From positions 43,152,001-43,216,000 of the forward strand of contig CM114271.1 of NCBI GenBank assembly GCA_050084515.1: 64,000 nt of DNA. Direction: 5' to 3'. How positions within the stretch are numbered: the first letter of the stretch is position 1; each line of letters begins with the position of its first letter. A program made the translations under genes and the position numbers. The notes below the pieces were generated by a model. The model was not told the origin of the DNA and searched no databases. It saw only the letters and a list, made by a program, of their open reading frames with translations. This stretch comes from Blasia pusilla (Eukaryota > Marchantiophyta > Marchantiopsida > Blasiales). Positions 32,920 through 45,589 of the stretch are shown one piece after another.

Positions 32920-35900
32920 TAATTACTATATTCAATCAAAATATCAATAAAATATCTTTTTTGAAATAGAAAATTAAGAATTTTTTGTCACAACGGATTA
33001 TTATTATTTTCAAGAGATATAGAGAATAAACATGATGAGTTGTCTATATTGATGAATGGGATGACCTCAAAGATAAGATGATTAAAATTTCTATTAAATT
33101 TTTTTAATAGATGACGCAATCTTTTGGATTAATTTTAGAAGGAATTTATTTATCTAATATAACTAGGCCTTACAACTTTACAAGTGCATGCATCTATTCA
33201 AAACCAAATTGAAAAAAGAGAGAAAATTACAGAATTATTTCATTTTCATTGGAACAAATATCGATACTTTACTATTGGAGGCCACTGGATAAACATTGAA
33301 TCTAGTCCATTTTATCATGAATAAGGGGACTATATTTGAAATTCACACAATTTTTTTTCATGAGGAAAAATGAATAGATCATTTCATTGGTCTACTACTC
33401 AAAGAAAAAAAAGAAAAAAAGTATTTTCAAATTTTAATTTTTTAATATTTACGTGATTACATGATTTATGCTCTACGAAGGAATTGAAACATTTTTTAAC
33501 TTAGTTTAATCAAAATAAAGTAAAATTTGAAAATGAAGGATTCTAACAAGAATAGAAAACAAGAAATAGATGTAATGTTTAGTCTGATTTTTATGAGTTC
33601 TTACATTATTTATTGATAAAAATTATATAGAGAACATTAGAATAATTATAGACTAATTTTATGGTTTATACTACATGAAAGTTATAAAATTAGAAAAGAA
33701 AATCAAAATTTTTCAAAAATACCTAGAAAGAAATTTGAACTGAAAAATTTACGTACTTCTATTTTCTATAAAGTAGGGACTCCATGTTTCTAAGAAATGG
33801 GGATTCTTAAATAAAATTATATAGCCAATTTAATCCTTATTATATGTCATCCTTTCAAATTCCACTTCTTCCACATAAATAGTACACCACGAATACATCA
33901 TTAATTGTGATGCAAATTTTCTCTCATTTTGATATGTTTCAATTCTTCTTCTTAAAAAAAATAGGTTACAACATCTAATCTTAAGCTTACTAAGCAAAGC
34001 AATCTCACAACTCACAGGTGTCATGCAGAATCATGCTTCTCCTTAGTCATAGTAGGATAACACATAAACTACTTCCTTCTAATACACTTTCTACTTATGC
34101 ACTATGAATTATATTGCATATGATCATCTTCTATAGATTTTTAATATTCAAGTGCCAATGTGTTGTCTTTTCTAACTTTCAACGTGTTCGTATGGACAAA
34201 CACCTTGCTACAAATACCAAAATCATTTCATATATCACAAGTATATCTAACACTTACATCTTCACATCTTTATGCTAATGAGAGGATTGATTGTTTCGTC
34301 TTGATGTGAAAATGTCTCTCAAAAAGTACAGTTTGAAATAAGTGATCCATTTTAGTGTGGTAAAGCTAACTCAAAGTTATTAAAAGGGGGCGATCAACTT
34401 GCAAGGCACTTACACGTATCTTACTAATAACATTAAACAACTCTCAATAATCACACAATCAAAATTTCTTCTTAAGCCTTAGAATTAAAAAAATTTAGTC
34501 ACAACAAACCCACATCATTAAATTTATTTTTTGAAGTAATAATTAATGCTTGTCATCGTAGGAATTAATCTAAATTACTTCGTGCATGTCACGTTCCTAA
34601 TTGGTTTTTCTCCAACTTATATAATCACAAATCTAATCACAGTAATTCTTAGTATATATTATGCCTACATATATATAAAGCCTAAGCAACTAATGTGGCC
34701 TCCACATCAGTTTGTTGCATCACCCATTCATAACTCTACAAGCATGCCCAAGGATGGAACTATTCTCGCATTTTCCTGGCATCATTATCTGCCACCATCA
34801 TCATTCTCTTGACTCTGACTCTATGGCATGAAGATTATTTCTGCCATCATATAACTAATGCAACACTATAAAAGCATAATACTATACTAAATGATAGAAA
34901 ATTATAGAGGTGGAGAACTACACCACCATGAAATTGCATGAGTGCAATACCCATGATCCTAAAGGTAATGCATACATGACCGTTATTCGATAATTCTTGT
35001 ATTTTTCCACATTTCGTAGTTGCATTCGATGGGCTAGATACTCATGAAAAGTGATTATTGGAGAATCAAATTTAAGGAATGATATTGAGACTTTACTAAA
35101 AGTATGACACTAGCAGCGACACCGCGAGATTAGGATAAGGGCTACCATGTTGTTGTTGTGGTTTGTGATTAATCTTCATATGGTGGTTGGGTTTGATATA
35201 TTATTCTACTTAATCACAAGCCATTTCTTTAGATTTGACGTCCTCTCAAATATAGTCATAGTTTTCTAGAAGACAAGAGAATGTAATATAAGGTTGCACA
35301 TGAGATCGAGATCAATATTCCAATAAACTTGCTTGACATAGACATAAGATGGAGACTTTAACAAAGCTAATTCAGCTTGCTAGCCATAGACGAGCCCATT
35401 CCTAGAACTCAAGTTTTCCAGTTATTAAGTTGATTGGTTCTACCTTCACAATCACCTCTTTCTTTTGTCTTGTTCAGAGAAATTACAATCTAGCAATCTT
35501 CATACTATGCAATGAGTTTACCTGCTAGAAAATGAGTTTACTAGTATTTTCCAAAGCCATGGGAAAGCTGGTCAATTTCTAGTCGCTAGCAACGATATAT
35601 GGAAGCCACTTCCTCAAGGAAGCTATGCCTAAGAGAGGTGATATATCAACGATAGTCATTGCAATAGTTATCATATCATATAGAATATTTTCCTTGTTAT
35701 CTCCAATAGAGAAACTCGATTAACTCCACCATTGTGGAGGTCTAGCTTCCAATATCTTGATCTCGCTGTGCTGGTGATAATGCAACATTGACAAATGATG
35801 GGCAATGTGGTTAAACTTACATGAAAATGGAGTGACATAAGAGAAATTTATACTTCATGCTACATCCTATGATCTAGTGATCTTAATCCTTTAGTCATGA

Positions 35901-36186
35901 TATCCCTATGCTTGGAAACTTCATCCTTGTTGGGACAATACCAAAGATTAATCTATACGCGTAAGTCTCTCTGAAGTGTTGACTGCAGACCTAACCCATT
36001 TACATAAATAATAGGCCTGGAAACATCCCATCACTTATTTGCGTGTCCCAATTGGTACATAAGGAGACCAAACCAAGGAGTACTTCTTTTTCCACATGCC
36101 TACTCCAAGGTGTGTGAAAGCGTGGAAAGTGGGTATCAGACTTTGGATATCTCAAATAGAGAGAGAAAATTTACATAAAAGGATGA
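32920..36186. other. Long AT-rich gene-free stretch
   Basis: No open frame with a recognisable motif was found on either strand. The 88-codon frame at 34546-34812 is hydrophobic but unsupported. Confidence 0.5.
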
Positions 36187-36610
36187 TGAGAAAATAGAAA
36201 GTGACAAGATCACTAAAATCTTTACAAAACTTAGAGATACAAAGTGGCCTAGTCCGTCCGTACGCTCACAGAATAGCTTCGATGGAACTTGAATATGGAG
36301 ATAACTCGACCTACAAGAATGCGCTATCGCTGCGGTTTTTGACTATTTCACTACTCGAGAAACAAGGATTTTTCAACCTATTTTTCTTTGTTTCTATTAA
36401 TAGAAAGATTTGGCTAGGGACTGCACCCCCAGACCCCTGCGATGTATCAGGGTTTGATAATCCTACTAACGCTACTCCATAAACCACCTACGTCATATTA
36501 CTATGACTCCTTCGACGTCTAAGTTGAAAACATCAATCCAGGCTTCTCCTCATACAAAGGGGCCGATCAGATTAATGGTGCTCAGAGAAGTGGTTGTTGA
36601 GAATCCAATA
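36187..36610 (-). repeat. 3' LTR of copia C
   Basis: About 424 bp. On the minus strand it starts TATTGGATTCTCAACAACC (the canonical TG has become TA) and ends TTTTCTCA. Compared with the 5' LTR it lacks the fold-back insertion. Confidence 0.88.
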
Positions 36611-36622
36611 CCCCCCCTCAAT
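36611..36622 (-). other. Polypurine tract of copia C
   Basis: On the minus strand ATTGAGGGGGGG lies directly before the 3' LTR and is the expected plus-strand primer for reverse transcription. Confidence 0.8.
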
Positions 36623-36744
36623 ATCCATTCTCAAGTGGACTACTGTCTTGGATCTATGCCGAGACCCTTCAGATGTCGGTGAAGCTGATCTCCGCTCAAA
36701 GCTTTTATGAAGATGTCTACACGGTTATCCTCTATTGGACAATA

Positions 36745-39700
36745 GACTTACTTCAAAACCTCTCTCTCGATCAATTCATGAACAAAATGATACTGGATCT
36801 CTATGTGCTTCGTACGAGCATGAAACACAGGATTATGTGTTATGGCAATGCAACTCTGATTGTCACACCACATTATAGTAGCACTTTCTGGTGCTTCTCC
36901 TATATCCTCCAATATCCATCTCAACCATACTGCTTCACAAGAAGCATAACAAGCCGCCTTGTACTCTGCCTCGGTAGAAGAAAGAGCCACTCTAGGTTGC
37001 TTCTTGCTGACCCATGATACTACACCTTATCCTACCAAGAAGCAATAACCCGAAACTGATATCTTAGAATCTGAATCTCTTGCCCAATCCGAGTCATAAA
37101 AAGCTATCATTTTCGTCCCTGCTCAATAGGTGATTCCATACTCTATAGTGCCTTTGATGTACTTCAACACATGCATCCCTGCCTTCCAATGGTTTTCACG
37201 AGGCTTAGTTGAGAACCTTCTCAACACTGCCACATCAAAGCTAATGTATGGTCTAGTGTTACACAAAAATATCAAATTGCCTATAAGCTTTCTATACAAC
37301 TTTTCATCTACCAATGGTGAAACATCCTCCATCGAGAGTTTCAACTCTACCTCCATTGGCGAGACCATTGCCTTACACTCGGTCATCACAAATGCCTTCA
37401 AGATTTCTCTAGCATACTTTTTCTCGGAGAGAAAATTAGAATGTGACTGTTGCCAAATCTCCAGCCCTACAAAGTAGTGCAAAAGACCTATATCTAACAT
37501 GCCAAACTCAGATTTCAACAATCCCTTCATTTCCTCTATTTTCTTACTGTGGTCTCCTGTGATGATCAGATCATCCACATAGAGGATTATCAACATATAC
37601 ATCCCATCTTCGCAAAACGTATACAAATTTTATTTTGACGGACTCTTGATGAGACCCTTCTCTCGGAAGAATGTATCTACTCGTTGATACCATACCCTTG
37701 GGGCTTGCTTCAACCCATACAATGCTCAATGAAGTAAACACACTTTCTCTTCTGATCAGAGTATCTCAAAACCTGGTGGTTGAGATACATACACCTCCTC
37801 CTTGAGACTCCCATTCAGAAAGGCAGACTTCACATCGTATTAGTATACATGCCAACGTCATGTTCCTCCAACCGCTAGAATAATTCGAATGCTTTTCATC
37901 CTTGCAATAGGAGCAAAAGTCTCATAGTAGTCAAAACCTTTGATTAGTGAACATCCTTGTGCAACCAACCTTGCTTTGAATTTATCCAATGTACCGTCCA
38001 ACTTGTACTTGGTCTTGTACACCCACTTGGTGCGTATTATCTTCCTGTCCTTTGGATTCTCAACCAAAGTCCAAGTTTCATTTCTCTGAATAGCGTCCAT
38101 CTCCATCTACATGGCCTATCTCCATTGAGGATGATCAAGGGCCTCATCTAAGCATGATGACTCTTCCACCTTCAAGACCTCTGTCATCAAGGCCATGTTG
38201 ACGAGATGTGCGGAAGCTTTATTCTGCTCCTCTAGTCTCTTGGATCTCCTTGGATGTGTAACAACTTCATCCATTTTTGGTGGATCCTTACCGTCCAAGA
38301 GCTATTTTATCCACTTAGGGTATGACGACTGTAGTGGAAGAGCAGGCTGGTCCTTGTAATCATCATCAAATTCTTCTTCTTGATGATCTGGTGTAATCAT
38401 TGGTGGTGTGCTCTGGTGGGTTATCTCTTTGTTTGAGGATAATGTGGAGGGACCATTGATATCCGCCACTTGATGAGGCTGTTCTTGGAACACCACATCA
38501 TGACTCACAAGCATCTTCTTTGCCTCAAGACGCCATAGGCAATAAGCTTCAGACTCATCACTATATCCCATAAAGATGCACTTTCTCCTCTTGGACTCTA
38601 GCTTGGTCATGGATGCTTCAGGAATATGTACAAAGCATTCACTACCAAAAGTCCTAAAATGTTGGATTGATGGTAGCTTACCTGAGTATGATTGATGAGG
38701 AATTAGGCCTTGCACTGACTTGGTAGCACTTCTATTTAGAATGTAAATGGCAGTATTAACAACTTCAGCCCAAAATCCTTCTATCAAACCTTTGCTTTCA
38801 TCATACATCTTGCCATCTCCACCACTGTACGGTTTCGACGCTAAAAAACTCCACTTTGTTGTGGTGTATGTGCCGTGGATAACTTTTGCTTGATTCCATG
38901 CTGCCCCAAATATTTGTTGAATTCTGTTGGTAAGAATTCTCCTCCTCGATCGGTATGAAGCTTCTGTACCTTCTTTCATGTCTCATCAGCTTGTGCAATA
39001 CTTTAAATTTTCCAAAAGCGCTTGCCTTATCACAAAGGAAATACACCCACATCTTCCTACTATAATCGTCAAAAACTAAAAAGAAGTAGGAAGAACCACA
39101 TAATGCCATTGTTCTCATTTTACCACAAAGGTCAGCATGAATCAGCTCCGGCGGAGCCTTTGCTCTATTGCTGGACTCTTGTGGAAATGGTTGTTGGTGT
39201 TGCTTGCCCATCATACAAAGCTTCACATGTATCTGAAACTCCAGAAATTGTTGGTAAATCAACAACCATGCCAGATTTCTGCATCTGACTTAGTAAGGGA
39301 AAGCTTAGGTGACCAAATCTTTCATGCGACAACTTGCTGCTACTAAGATCTGTACCAACACTTGTTGTGAAAGCATACAACTCGTAGATATTTGCACGTC
39401 ATATACCTTCACCCACTACTTTTCCATTGACATCCTCAATGACTACTCCAATTTTCTTGAAACAAACTTCTAGGTCACGATCACATAATACTGCTACTGA
39501 AATCAAATTACGCTTCAACTTTGATACGTACAATACATCAATTAACTTCTTTTCATCTCCTTTTTGTGAGACTAAAGAAATTGTGCCTTTCCCTTCTATA
39601 GGGCACTTTGCATTATTTCCAACAGTAACAACGATGGGCTCTTGTAGAGGCTGTAAGGAGCTATACCAATCCTTATGATTGGTCATATGCCTAGATGCTT

Positions 39701-40655
39701 CACTATCGAGCACCCATGCATCTTCACTCTTTGACTTAGTGGAATGCTCTGCCTGTGTGCAAAACTCTCCGATTGCTATCCAAGTATCTACTTCATATTC
39801 TCCTAGTTCTACAAAATTTCCAGACTCCTTCTTAGGTCTTAAACAACCGTTCTTCTTATCCTGACTCCTCTTTCTATAATCTTTGATAAGATGACTTAGC
39901 TTACCACAATAAAAGCATTTGAAGGCTTTCCTTGGAAATTTCTTCTTGATATTTGAACTGTAATCCTGATTTCTACCTCTCTGTACGTTGGCAGTAAATG
40001 CTACATCACTTTCCTCTCTTGGTTTGAAGCGCATTTCCTCTTCTACCAACATTGCATAAAATTGTTCAAAAGTAAGCGGCGTGGGTCTTACTTGAATATT
40101 CAATGCAATGACCAAACTATCATACCTTGGAGGAAAAATCCTTATGCATCGACGTGCCAAATCTTCGCTAGACTTTGAAATTCCTATGGACGCCATATGA
40201 TCTTGAAGATTCTTGATCCTTGTCAAAAATTGCTCTGCGCTTTCTCCTTCTGAAAATTTCTCGGACGTAAGCTAATTCTCCAAATTTTGAATCCGAGTCT
40301 CATTCCTCGTTTCATATTGATTCTTTAGAATATTCCATGCCTCAACAATAGTGGTTGTATGTTGAATGAGAGTCATGACAGAATCAGTTACATTTGTGAC
40401 AATGGCATGTAGAGCATCAACGTTTCTGTGTTTCCATGGCAGCAATATAATAGGATTCATATCACCAGATGAAGATGAAGATGCAAAACTCAAAGTAGCT
40501 TGTGGATTCGAATCGACCCCTGTGGCCGTCTCCCACATCTCAATTGATTCGAGGACAGTTCTCATTTTGAACTTACACAATGTATAGTTAGACCCATCTA
40601 ACTTCCCTTCACCCAGTGGAGGAGGGAGAGCAAAAACTGACGAAGAAGTAGCCAT
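36745..40655 (-). pseudogene. Copia C gag-pol polyprotein, degenerate
   Basis: Gag begins at 40655 (MATSSSVFALPPPLGEGKL) and breaks at a stop near 40270. The next frame (40226-39399) carries a zinc knuckle CFYCGKLSHLIKDY (last Cys replaced by Tyr) and the protease site WVLDSEASRHMT (DSGA changed to DSEA). Then come the integrase N-region (ELIHADLCG, FLVFDDYSRKMWVYF), the integrase C-part (KLPSIQHFRTFGSECFVHIP), and reverse transcriptase (TKWVYKTKYKLDGTLDKFKA; LYVDDLIITG near 37560). RNase H (MALSSTEAEYKAACYASCEA, WCDNQSCIAI) ends the polyprotein. Multiple stops and frameshifts make it inactive. Confidence 0.92.
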
Positions 40656-40715
40656 CTCTCAAGATTTTGTGCAAACACTCTAGATCGCCAGATATAAAAT
40701 ACTGGAAAACCTACT

Positions 40716-40727
40716 GCTCTGATACCA
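40716..40727 (-). other. Primer-binding site of copia C
   Basis: TGGTATCAGAGC on the minus strand, two bases inside the 5' LTR, is complementary to initiator methionine tRNA. Confidence 0.9.
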
Positions 40728-40729
40728 TG

Positions 40730-41171
40730 TGAGAAAACAAAAAGTGACGAGATCATTGAAATCTTTACAAAACTTAGAGATACTAAATGGCCTAGTCCGT
40801 CTGTGCGCTCACACAAGAGCTTTGATGGAACCTAAACATGGAGATAACTCGACATACGAGAATGCGCTACCGCTACGGCTCCCGGCTATTTCACTACTCG
40901 GGAAACTAGGGTTTTCTTACCTATTTTTCTTCATTTCTATTAATAGAAAAATTTCTAGGATTATCTAATCCTATATTGCATAAGGGTGCCCTGCACCTTG
41001 ACGCAATATAGGGTTAGATAATCCTAGTAACGCTACTCCATAAACCACCTACGTCATATTATTATGACTCCTTCGACGTCTAAATCGAAACCATCAATCT
41101 AGGCTTCTCCTCATACAAGGAGGCCGATCAGATTTATGATGCTCAGAGAAGTGGATGTTGAGAATCCAACA
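40730..41171 (-). repeat. 5' LTR of copia C
   Basis: About 442 bp. On the minus strand it starts TGTTGGATTCTCAACATCC and ends TTTTCTCA. It contains a fold-back at 40955-41027 that neither the 3' LTR nor the solo LTR shares in this form. Confidence 0.9.
40955..41027. repeat. 25-bp arm inverted repeat inside the copia C 5' LTR
   Basis: The left arm 40955-40979 begins CTAGGATTATCTAATCC. The right arm 41003-41027 ends GGTTAGATAATCCTAG. There is one mismatch and the loop is 23 nt. Confidence 0.88.
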
Positions 41172-41529
41172 TGATGGAGGAACCCATTGAAAGTACAAAA
41201 GAGGGGGACTCAAAAAATCAAGTACATGAGAGCCACATGCATGTGACTAGGAAAGAGAAAAGGATACGCTCCCCCCTATAAGCTAAACTCCATAGAATAC
41301 CAGCTATGCCTAGAGAAACATGACTACAACTAAGAGGGCCTCTAGCACCAACGTCTCCCATAGCTAGAGCACGTATATGAAAAGCCAATTAGCTTGGGCA
41401 CGTTGCAAAGCTATGGAGACTCGTTGCCTAAAGTAATGAATCATAGTAGCGAAAGAAACTCATTTCTCGACTGGAGATGATGACCGTAATCTATAAAGAA
41501 TGGGTCAAATGTCTCCCCTATAGCCTCAT

Positions 41530-43130
41530 AAATTTGTATGACAAGGGGGATGAATCGATATTTGTCTTACAGTCGACAGTAGAGATGGGTCTTCTTCACC
41601 GTTGCTACCGTTACTCCTTGTAGGAATCTCCTTTGTGCCACCACATGAGTTTGCATAGACTCTTGTGTAGGATCCGTCACTACAACATTTGCTACCACCA
41701 CCTTAGCCTCATGAATCATATAAAGATCAACATGAATAAGAGAATCCCACATGAAATAGTGCTGCACTCTTTGCATGTGGAAGCCACTCTTGCGAGCAAT
41801 ATAGAACATGATATCTCACAAAATATCATGAGTGACAATCCTAGGCCTCTCACCCCCAACTAGACAATGTACCAAATGCACACCTAGAGGATCCACACTC
41901 CAAAAACTCTCATAGTGCGCCAAACCAACTACCGATGTTCGGAGAAGGCCTAGTTGGAACTGCATTGCTATGGTATAGGTAAGTGTTGAGATACAAAAAG
42001 CTAAATTGAGGGGGAAAACTCCCCACTTATGAGCGTGCTCCCTTAGTGGAGTAAGAGAAAATACGTGCCTGAATCTCCAAGGGAATTTCCCTATTTGACA
42101 TAATGCCTCTAAGAACTTCCTCAAAGTGGACTTCAATCAAAGAAGATTAGAGTCCAAACATACTAGAGATAACTAAAGAGGAGAAAGTGGAGAGAAAGAC
42201 TTTGGCCTCAACTAGAAGGGAATCTCTACATCCTTGAAGGGAAGATTATAGTGGGAAAAGGAAATCTTCAACTTGGGATACACAGTGTAGGAGGAATGGT
42301 CTACCCTAGCCATAAATCTAGAGCAAGGAATCGGGGCTCCAATAGCCCAACTCCCTAAAAAAGCCGAGGGTGCCACTAACTCAATTAAGAGAAGACCTAC
42401 TCCACCAGAGGAAACTGGCCAAGAAGGCTGTGTGTGAGCTGACTCCCTCATAGGGCACTCTAAAGAATTGGATCCTAAGAGTTCCCCAAACATATATAGG
42501 GTCTTCGTACCAAAGGATCTACAGAGGATAGAAAGATGACTAGACATCTAGACAATTCTAGTGAGATAACTACAATGTCGAGCCAAACAAGAGGAGATAA
42601 TGCCAAAGGCAACTTAACCAATCCTCATGAGATCATTGGGGTGGAGTAGATCCTTGGTAAGAGCCATTGAGATGAAACTCAAGACAAAGTCGTGGCTCCT
42701 AAGTGGGACTGCCAAGACATGAAGCCCACTAGTAGGTGTCATATATCCATCAAGCAAATAAAAGCCACATGCAAAAGCTATAAAGTCGACCGTTGGGGAA
42801 GGATGTAGCCTCTAAAGGGCATCAATAGTAATAGCTAATGGAGATACCATGCCCATCAAGCCAAGAGGGCGAGCGACTAGCGAGTACTCTTAGGCTCGTC
42901 CAAGTGTCCTAAATCATGGCAACGTGGCTGCTACAAATCATCTGGGGAAAACAAAGTAAAGTGCTACCTCTAGCGTATGTCACGAACTTGTTGTGTAGAG
43001 ACTCCCAATCATCCCCTTGCAAACCCCCTAAAAAATACCTCAATCAGGCCACAACCTCTTTATGGCGAAGCCATATCAAAGTAGATAGAAAAAAGGGTCT
43101 ATCTAAGGAGAGAATGGCATGATAGAGACA
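41530..43130 (-). pseudogene. Non-LTR retroelement remnant, C-terminal half
   Basis: Reading leftward, frames include GDDWESLHNKFVTYARGST (near 43000), MALTKDLLHPNDLMRIG (near 42650), then ECPMRESAHTQPSWPVSSGG and GLLLIELVAPSAFLGSWAIG (42212-42547). After these come NLAFCISTLTYTIAMQFQLG, FWSVDPLGVHLVHCLVGGER (41816-42136) and SDSLIHVDLYMIHEAKVVVA-like text ending VVVTDPTQESMQTHVVAQRR (41567-41809). The layout resembles the C-terminal region of the LINE-like ORF at 22990-24700. No reverse transcriptase catalytic motif is visible here, so the assignment rests on that resemblance. Confidence 0.55.
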
Positions 43131-43207
43131 ACACTAAATCAACCATGGATAAAAAATAAAAAATTAGATGTCTAAGGGGGAAGGGTGTACACAAAGAAGG
43201 GAGAGGA

Positions 43208-43229
43208 GGGGGGAGGGAGGGGGTTCGGG
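43208..43229 (+). other. G-quadruplex-forming motif
   Basis: Four G runs (6, 3, 5 and 3 G) are separated by A, A and TTC. This fits the canonical G4 pattern, in otherwise AT-rich DNA. Confidence 0.75.
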
Positions 43230-43239
43230 ATGATTTGGA

Positions 43240-44280
43240 TGAAAAAAATAAGTAACATGGAGAGCATTCATTCATAAGACAAACCCTAATAAGATCAAGG
43301 ATCTAGAAAATACAAAAAAAATAAAAAATACTTCACTGTAAGAATCATGGTGCATATCAAAACAAAGAGCATGCCAAGCACTTCATTTCAGTATATGCTA
43401 TGACATGACATGACATCTTACCTCTCCTAGATTGCCTCCCTTCTTTTGGCCGCGCTTGTCCGTCATTCTAGTCTTCCATCCGCCACTTCACGCCCATCCA
43501 TTGTCCAAGGGAAAAACACAAGATACGAGAGACTAAGTGCCGACTAGTATTGTCAACATTGTCAACTGCCCGTTGTGAGAACTCTCTTAAATTTGGTGAA
43601 GGATATGGTGAATTTTTGAATGTTGAACAAGTGTGTGTAGACCAAGCAACTTAAAGTATGTGCTCCACTGAAAGTTCAATATTCAAGAATGAACAAGATA
43701 ACCAAGTGCAAAAATGTGCAGTAGAAGTGTAATGTTCTATTGCACTAGAATAGACTAGTTCTAGAGTGAGACCCCTAATGTTCACTCTCAATAGGAATCT
43801 ATATCTTTAGAAAACTTGACATAGTCATGGTTGTATTGCAATTTTGATGTGGAGGCAAGCATGAAATTGAGGCATTATGAAAATTTAAACCTTGTATTTT
43901 GATAATGGATTGTATGTAGCTATGGAATCATAGAGGGTTGGATTCCTATATGTTAGATAGATTCAAAAAGTATCGTAGAGCTAGAAAATAAAAAGGTGAT
44001 AACGCATTAGCATAGGCGTACGAAGCCTCCGAGAAGTCCCGAAAAATGCGAAGAAGACATCATCATCGGCGAGGCTCTTTGCACACAAGCTCTTCCTCAA
44101 AGGAGGAAGCGTCCCAAGAGGACGACATTGATAAGTCATTGAATCTGAATTATATACACTTAATAACAACTATTACAAGATAAACGACATCTTGACCTCT
44201 CTTTCCATATAATCATGATCCTCTTGGGGATCAAACTCACTAAATTACTGTAAAAAGATCAATTCTTATACCTCTTTTAC
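43240..44280. other. Stretch without recognised genes
   Basis: AT-rich and without supported open frames. The only frame of note (43981-44169 minus) has no motif. Confidence 0.45.
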
Positions 44281-44286
44281 ATTACA

Positions 44287-44855
44287 AGGTGTTATATTGA
44301 TGACATCGTAGTCTTTAGTGCCACGGTTGAGGAGCATGAGCGACATCTAGAGGAGGTGTTTTGACGATTGCAATTACATGGGCGCGCTGAAGCTACATCC
44401 TGACAATTGCAAGTTCTTCTACGACCAGATTGAGTACTTGGGTGATACGATATATCCAGGGGGCCTTGGTGTTCAGCAGACGAAGGTAGAGGCTATCTCA
44501 CGCATTCCACGCCCTAAAGATGTGATCCGTGTTCGCGCATTCATGGGATTGGCGAACTTCTATCGGCGGTACGTCAAGGGATTCAGTTCGATTGCGAAGC
44601 CGCTGACCTTGCTGACCAAGGTGGATCACGAGTGGCACTGGAGGGATGAGCAAGAGCAAGCATTTCAGGTGCTCAAGGAGAGGTTGGCGTCCATGCCAAT
44701 CTTGAGGAGACCGATCAGTGGGAGTCCTTTCCAGTTGCACACAGATTGGAGCATGTTGGGGCTTGGAGCGGTGCTCACCCAGCATGATGATGAGGGTAGA
44801 GAGTTCATGGTGGCTTACGCTAGGTGCTCGAACAACGCTGCAGAGGCGAAGTACA
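44287..44855 (+). pseudogene. Ty3/gypsy polymerase fragment (reverse transcriptase end and RNase H start)
   Basis: The catalytic YIDDIVVFSATVEEHERHL lies at 44290-44346, and a frameshift leads into the frame at 44378. That frame reads LKLHPDNCKFFYDQIEYLG, RAFMGLANFYRRYVKGFSSI and FQLHTDWSMLGLGAVLTQHD (the start of RNase H). Homology ends at NNAAEAKY near 44854. Nothing else of the element remains. This is the only clear gypsy polymerase piece in the window. Confidence 0.9.
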
Positions 44856-45149
44856 TGGTGGATAACAAATCATTTGGGATCCTATATATGTCATTATATG
44901 ATGAATTAGATAAAATTATAGAGCATGCTTCATCTTTAGTAAATTTTTTTTCATGGATGGTTCAAGTAGAATAGGGAAGAAACTTTTAAATAATCTTCTC
45001 CTTGCAAGTGACAGTAAGAATTGTATGAGGTATCGCTTTAGTTGTTCCATTATTTGGGCTAGTTGCTTCATTATTAGATGAAGGACGTAGAACACACTCA
45101 CATTTATGAATTTTGATGAAAGCTCTACTTGCAAGCTATGTGTTAATAA

Positions 45150-45430
45150 GGATGGAATACCAAGGTTGTACAGAAATGGATAAGTCTGTCCACGGGACGG
45201 ATATGCCGCTGGGATACCCGCAGCCCGTATCTGCGCCCGTTGAGTCCCTAGTAGGCACCTGGGCTTGTGCGAGCCTGTCAAATCGGGGCCCAACCTACCA
45301 TATGCAGACCTTGCGTGGGCCACAAAACCGGTGCGGGCTCGACCAAGCAGGGTGCCTGCTACACGCTTGGCGGGTTTATATGCGGGTACCAAGACCCGCA
45401 TGGACATGGACTTTGTCTATGTGCAACCCT
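45150..45430. other. GC-rich island of unknown nature
   Basis: The composition contrasts with the AT-rich flanks. It contains many GGGCC, CGGGT and GCGGGC words and a perfect hairpin ATGCGGGT (45380-45387) / ACCCGCAT (45394-45401). The open frames over it (45113-45445, 45265-45588) are unsupported. Similar words occur at 29400-30130, suggesting an unclassified dispersed repeat. Confidence 0.4.
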
Positions 45431-45589
45431 TTGGAATATGTGTGATCCTAAAGGATTTGCTTATTATACGGGATGAGACACCTATGACTCATTGTCAAGC
45501 ATTTGAGGTTGTCAATTTTACTTTACATGATATCATGAGAGTGATTTCTCATGACATCAAGGATATACCATTTCTCATCATTTTTTGAG

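Larger units (their letters stand above)
36187..41171 (-). mobile_element. Ty1/copia retrotransposon C, complete with both LTRs
   Basis: The 5' LTR (40730-41171), primer-binding site (40716-40727), gag-pol remnants (40655 to 36745), polypurine tract (36611-36617) and 3' LTR (36187-36610) lie in correct copia order on the minus strand. The element is about 4.99 kb. The LTRs have diverged by substitutions and an insertion, so insertion was not recent. No clean 5-bp target duplication is visible. Confidence 0.92.

Noticed and set aside
34546-34812. 88-codon hydrophobic frame as a membrane protein gene
   Set aside because: It lies in AT-rich, gene-free DNA where hydrophobic frames arise by chance. 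No family was recognised.
36182-41176. Target-site duplication of copia C
   Set aside because: GATGA on the left and TGATG on the right share letters but do not match as a 5-bp direct repeat at the LTR borders.
45113-45588. Three overlapping plus-strand frames of 69-110 codons
   Set aside because: Their overlap in all three frames reflects GC-rich composition, and no motif supports any of them.
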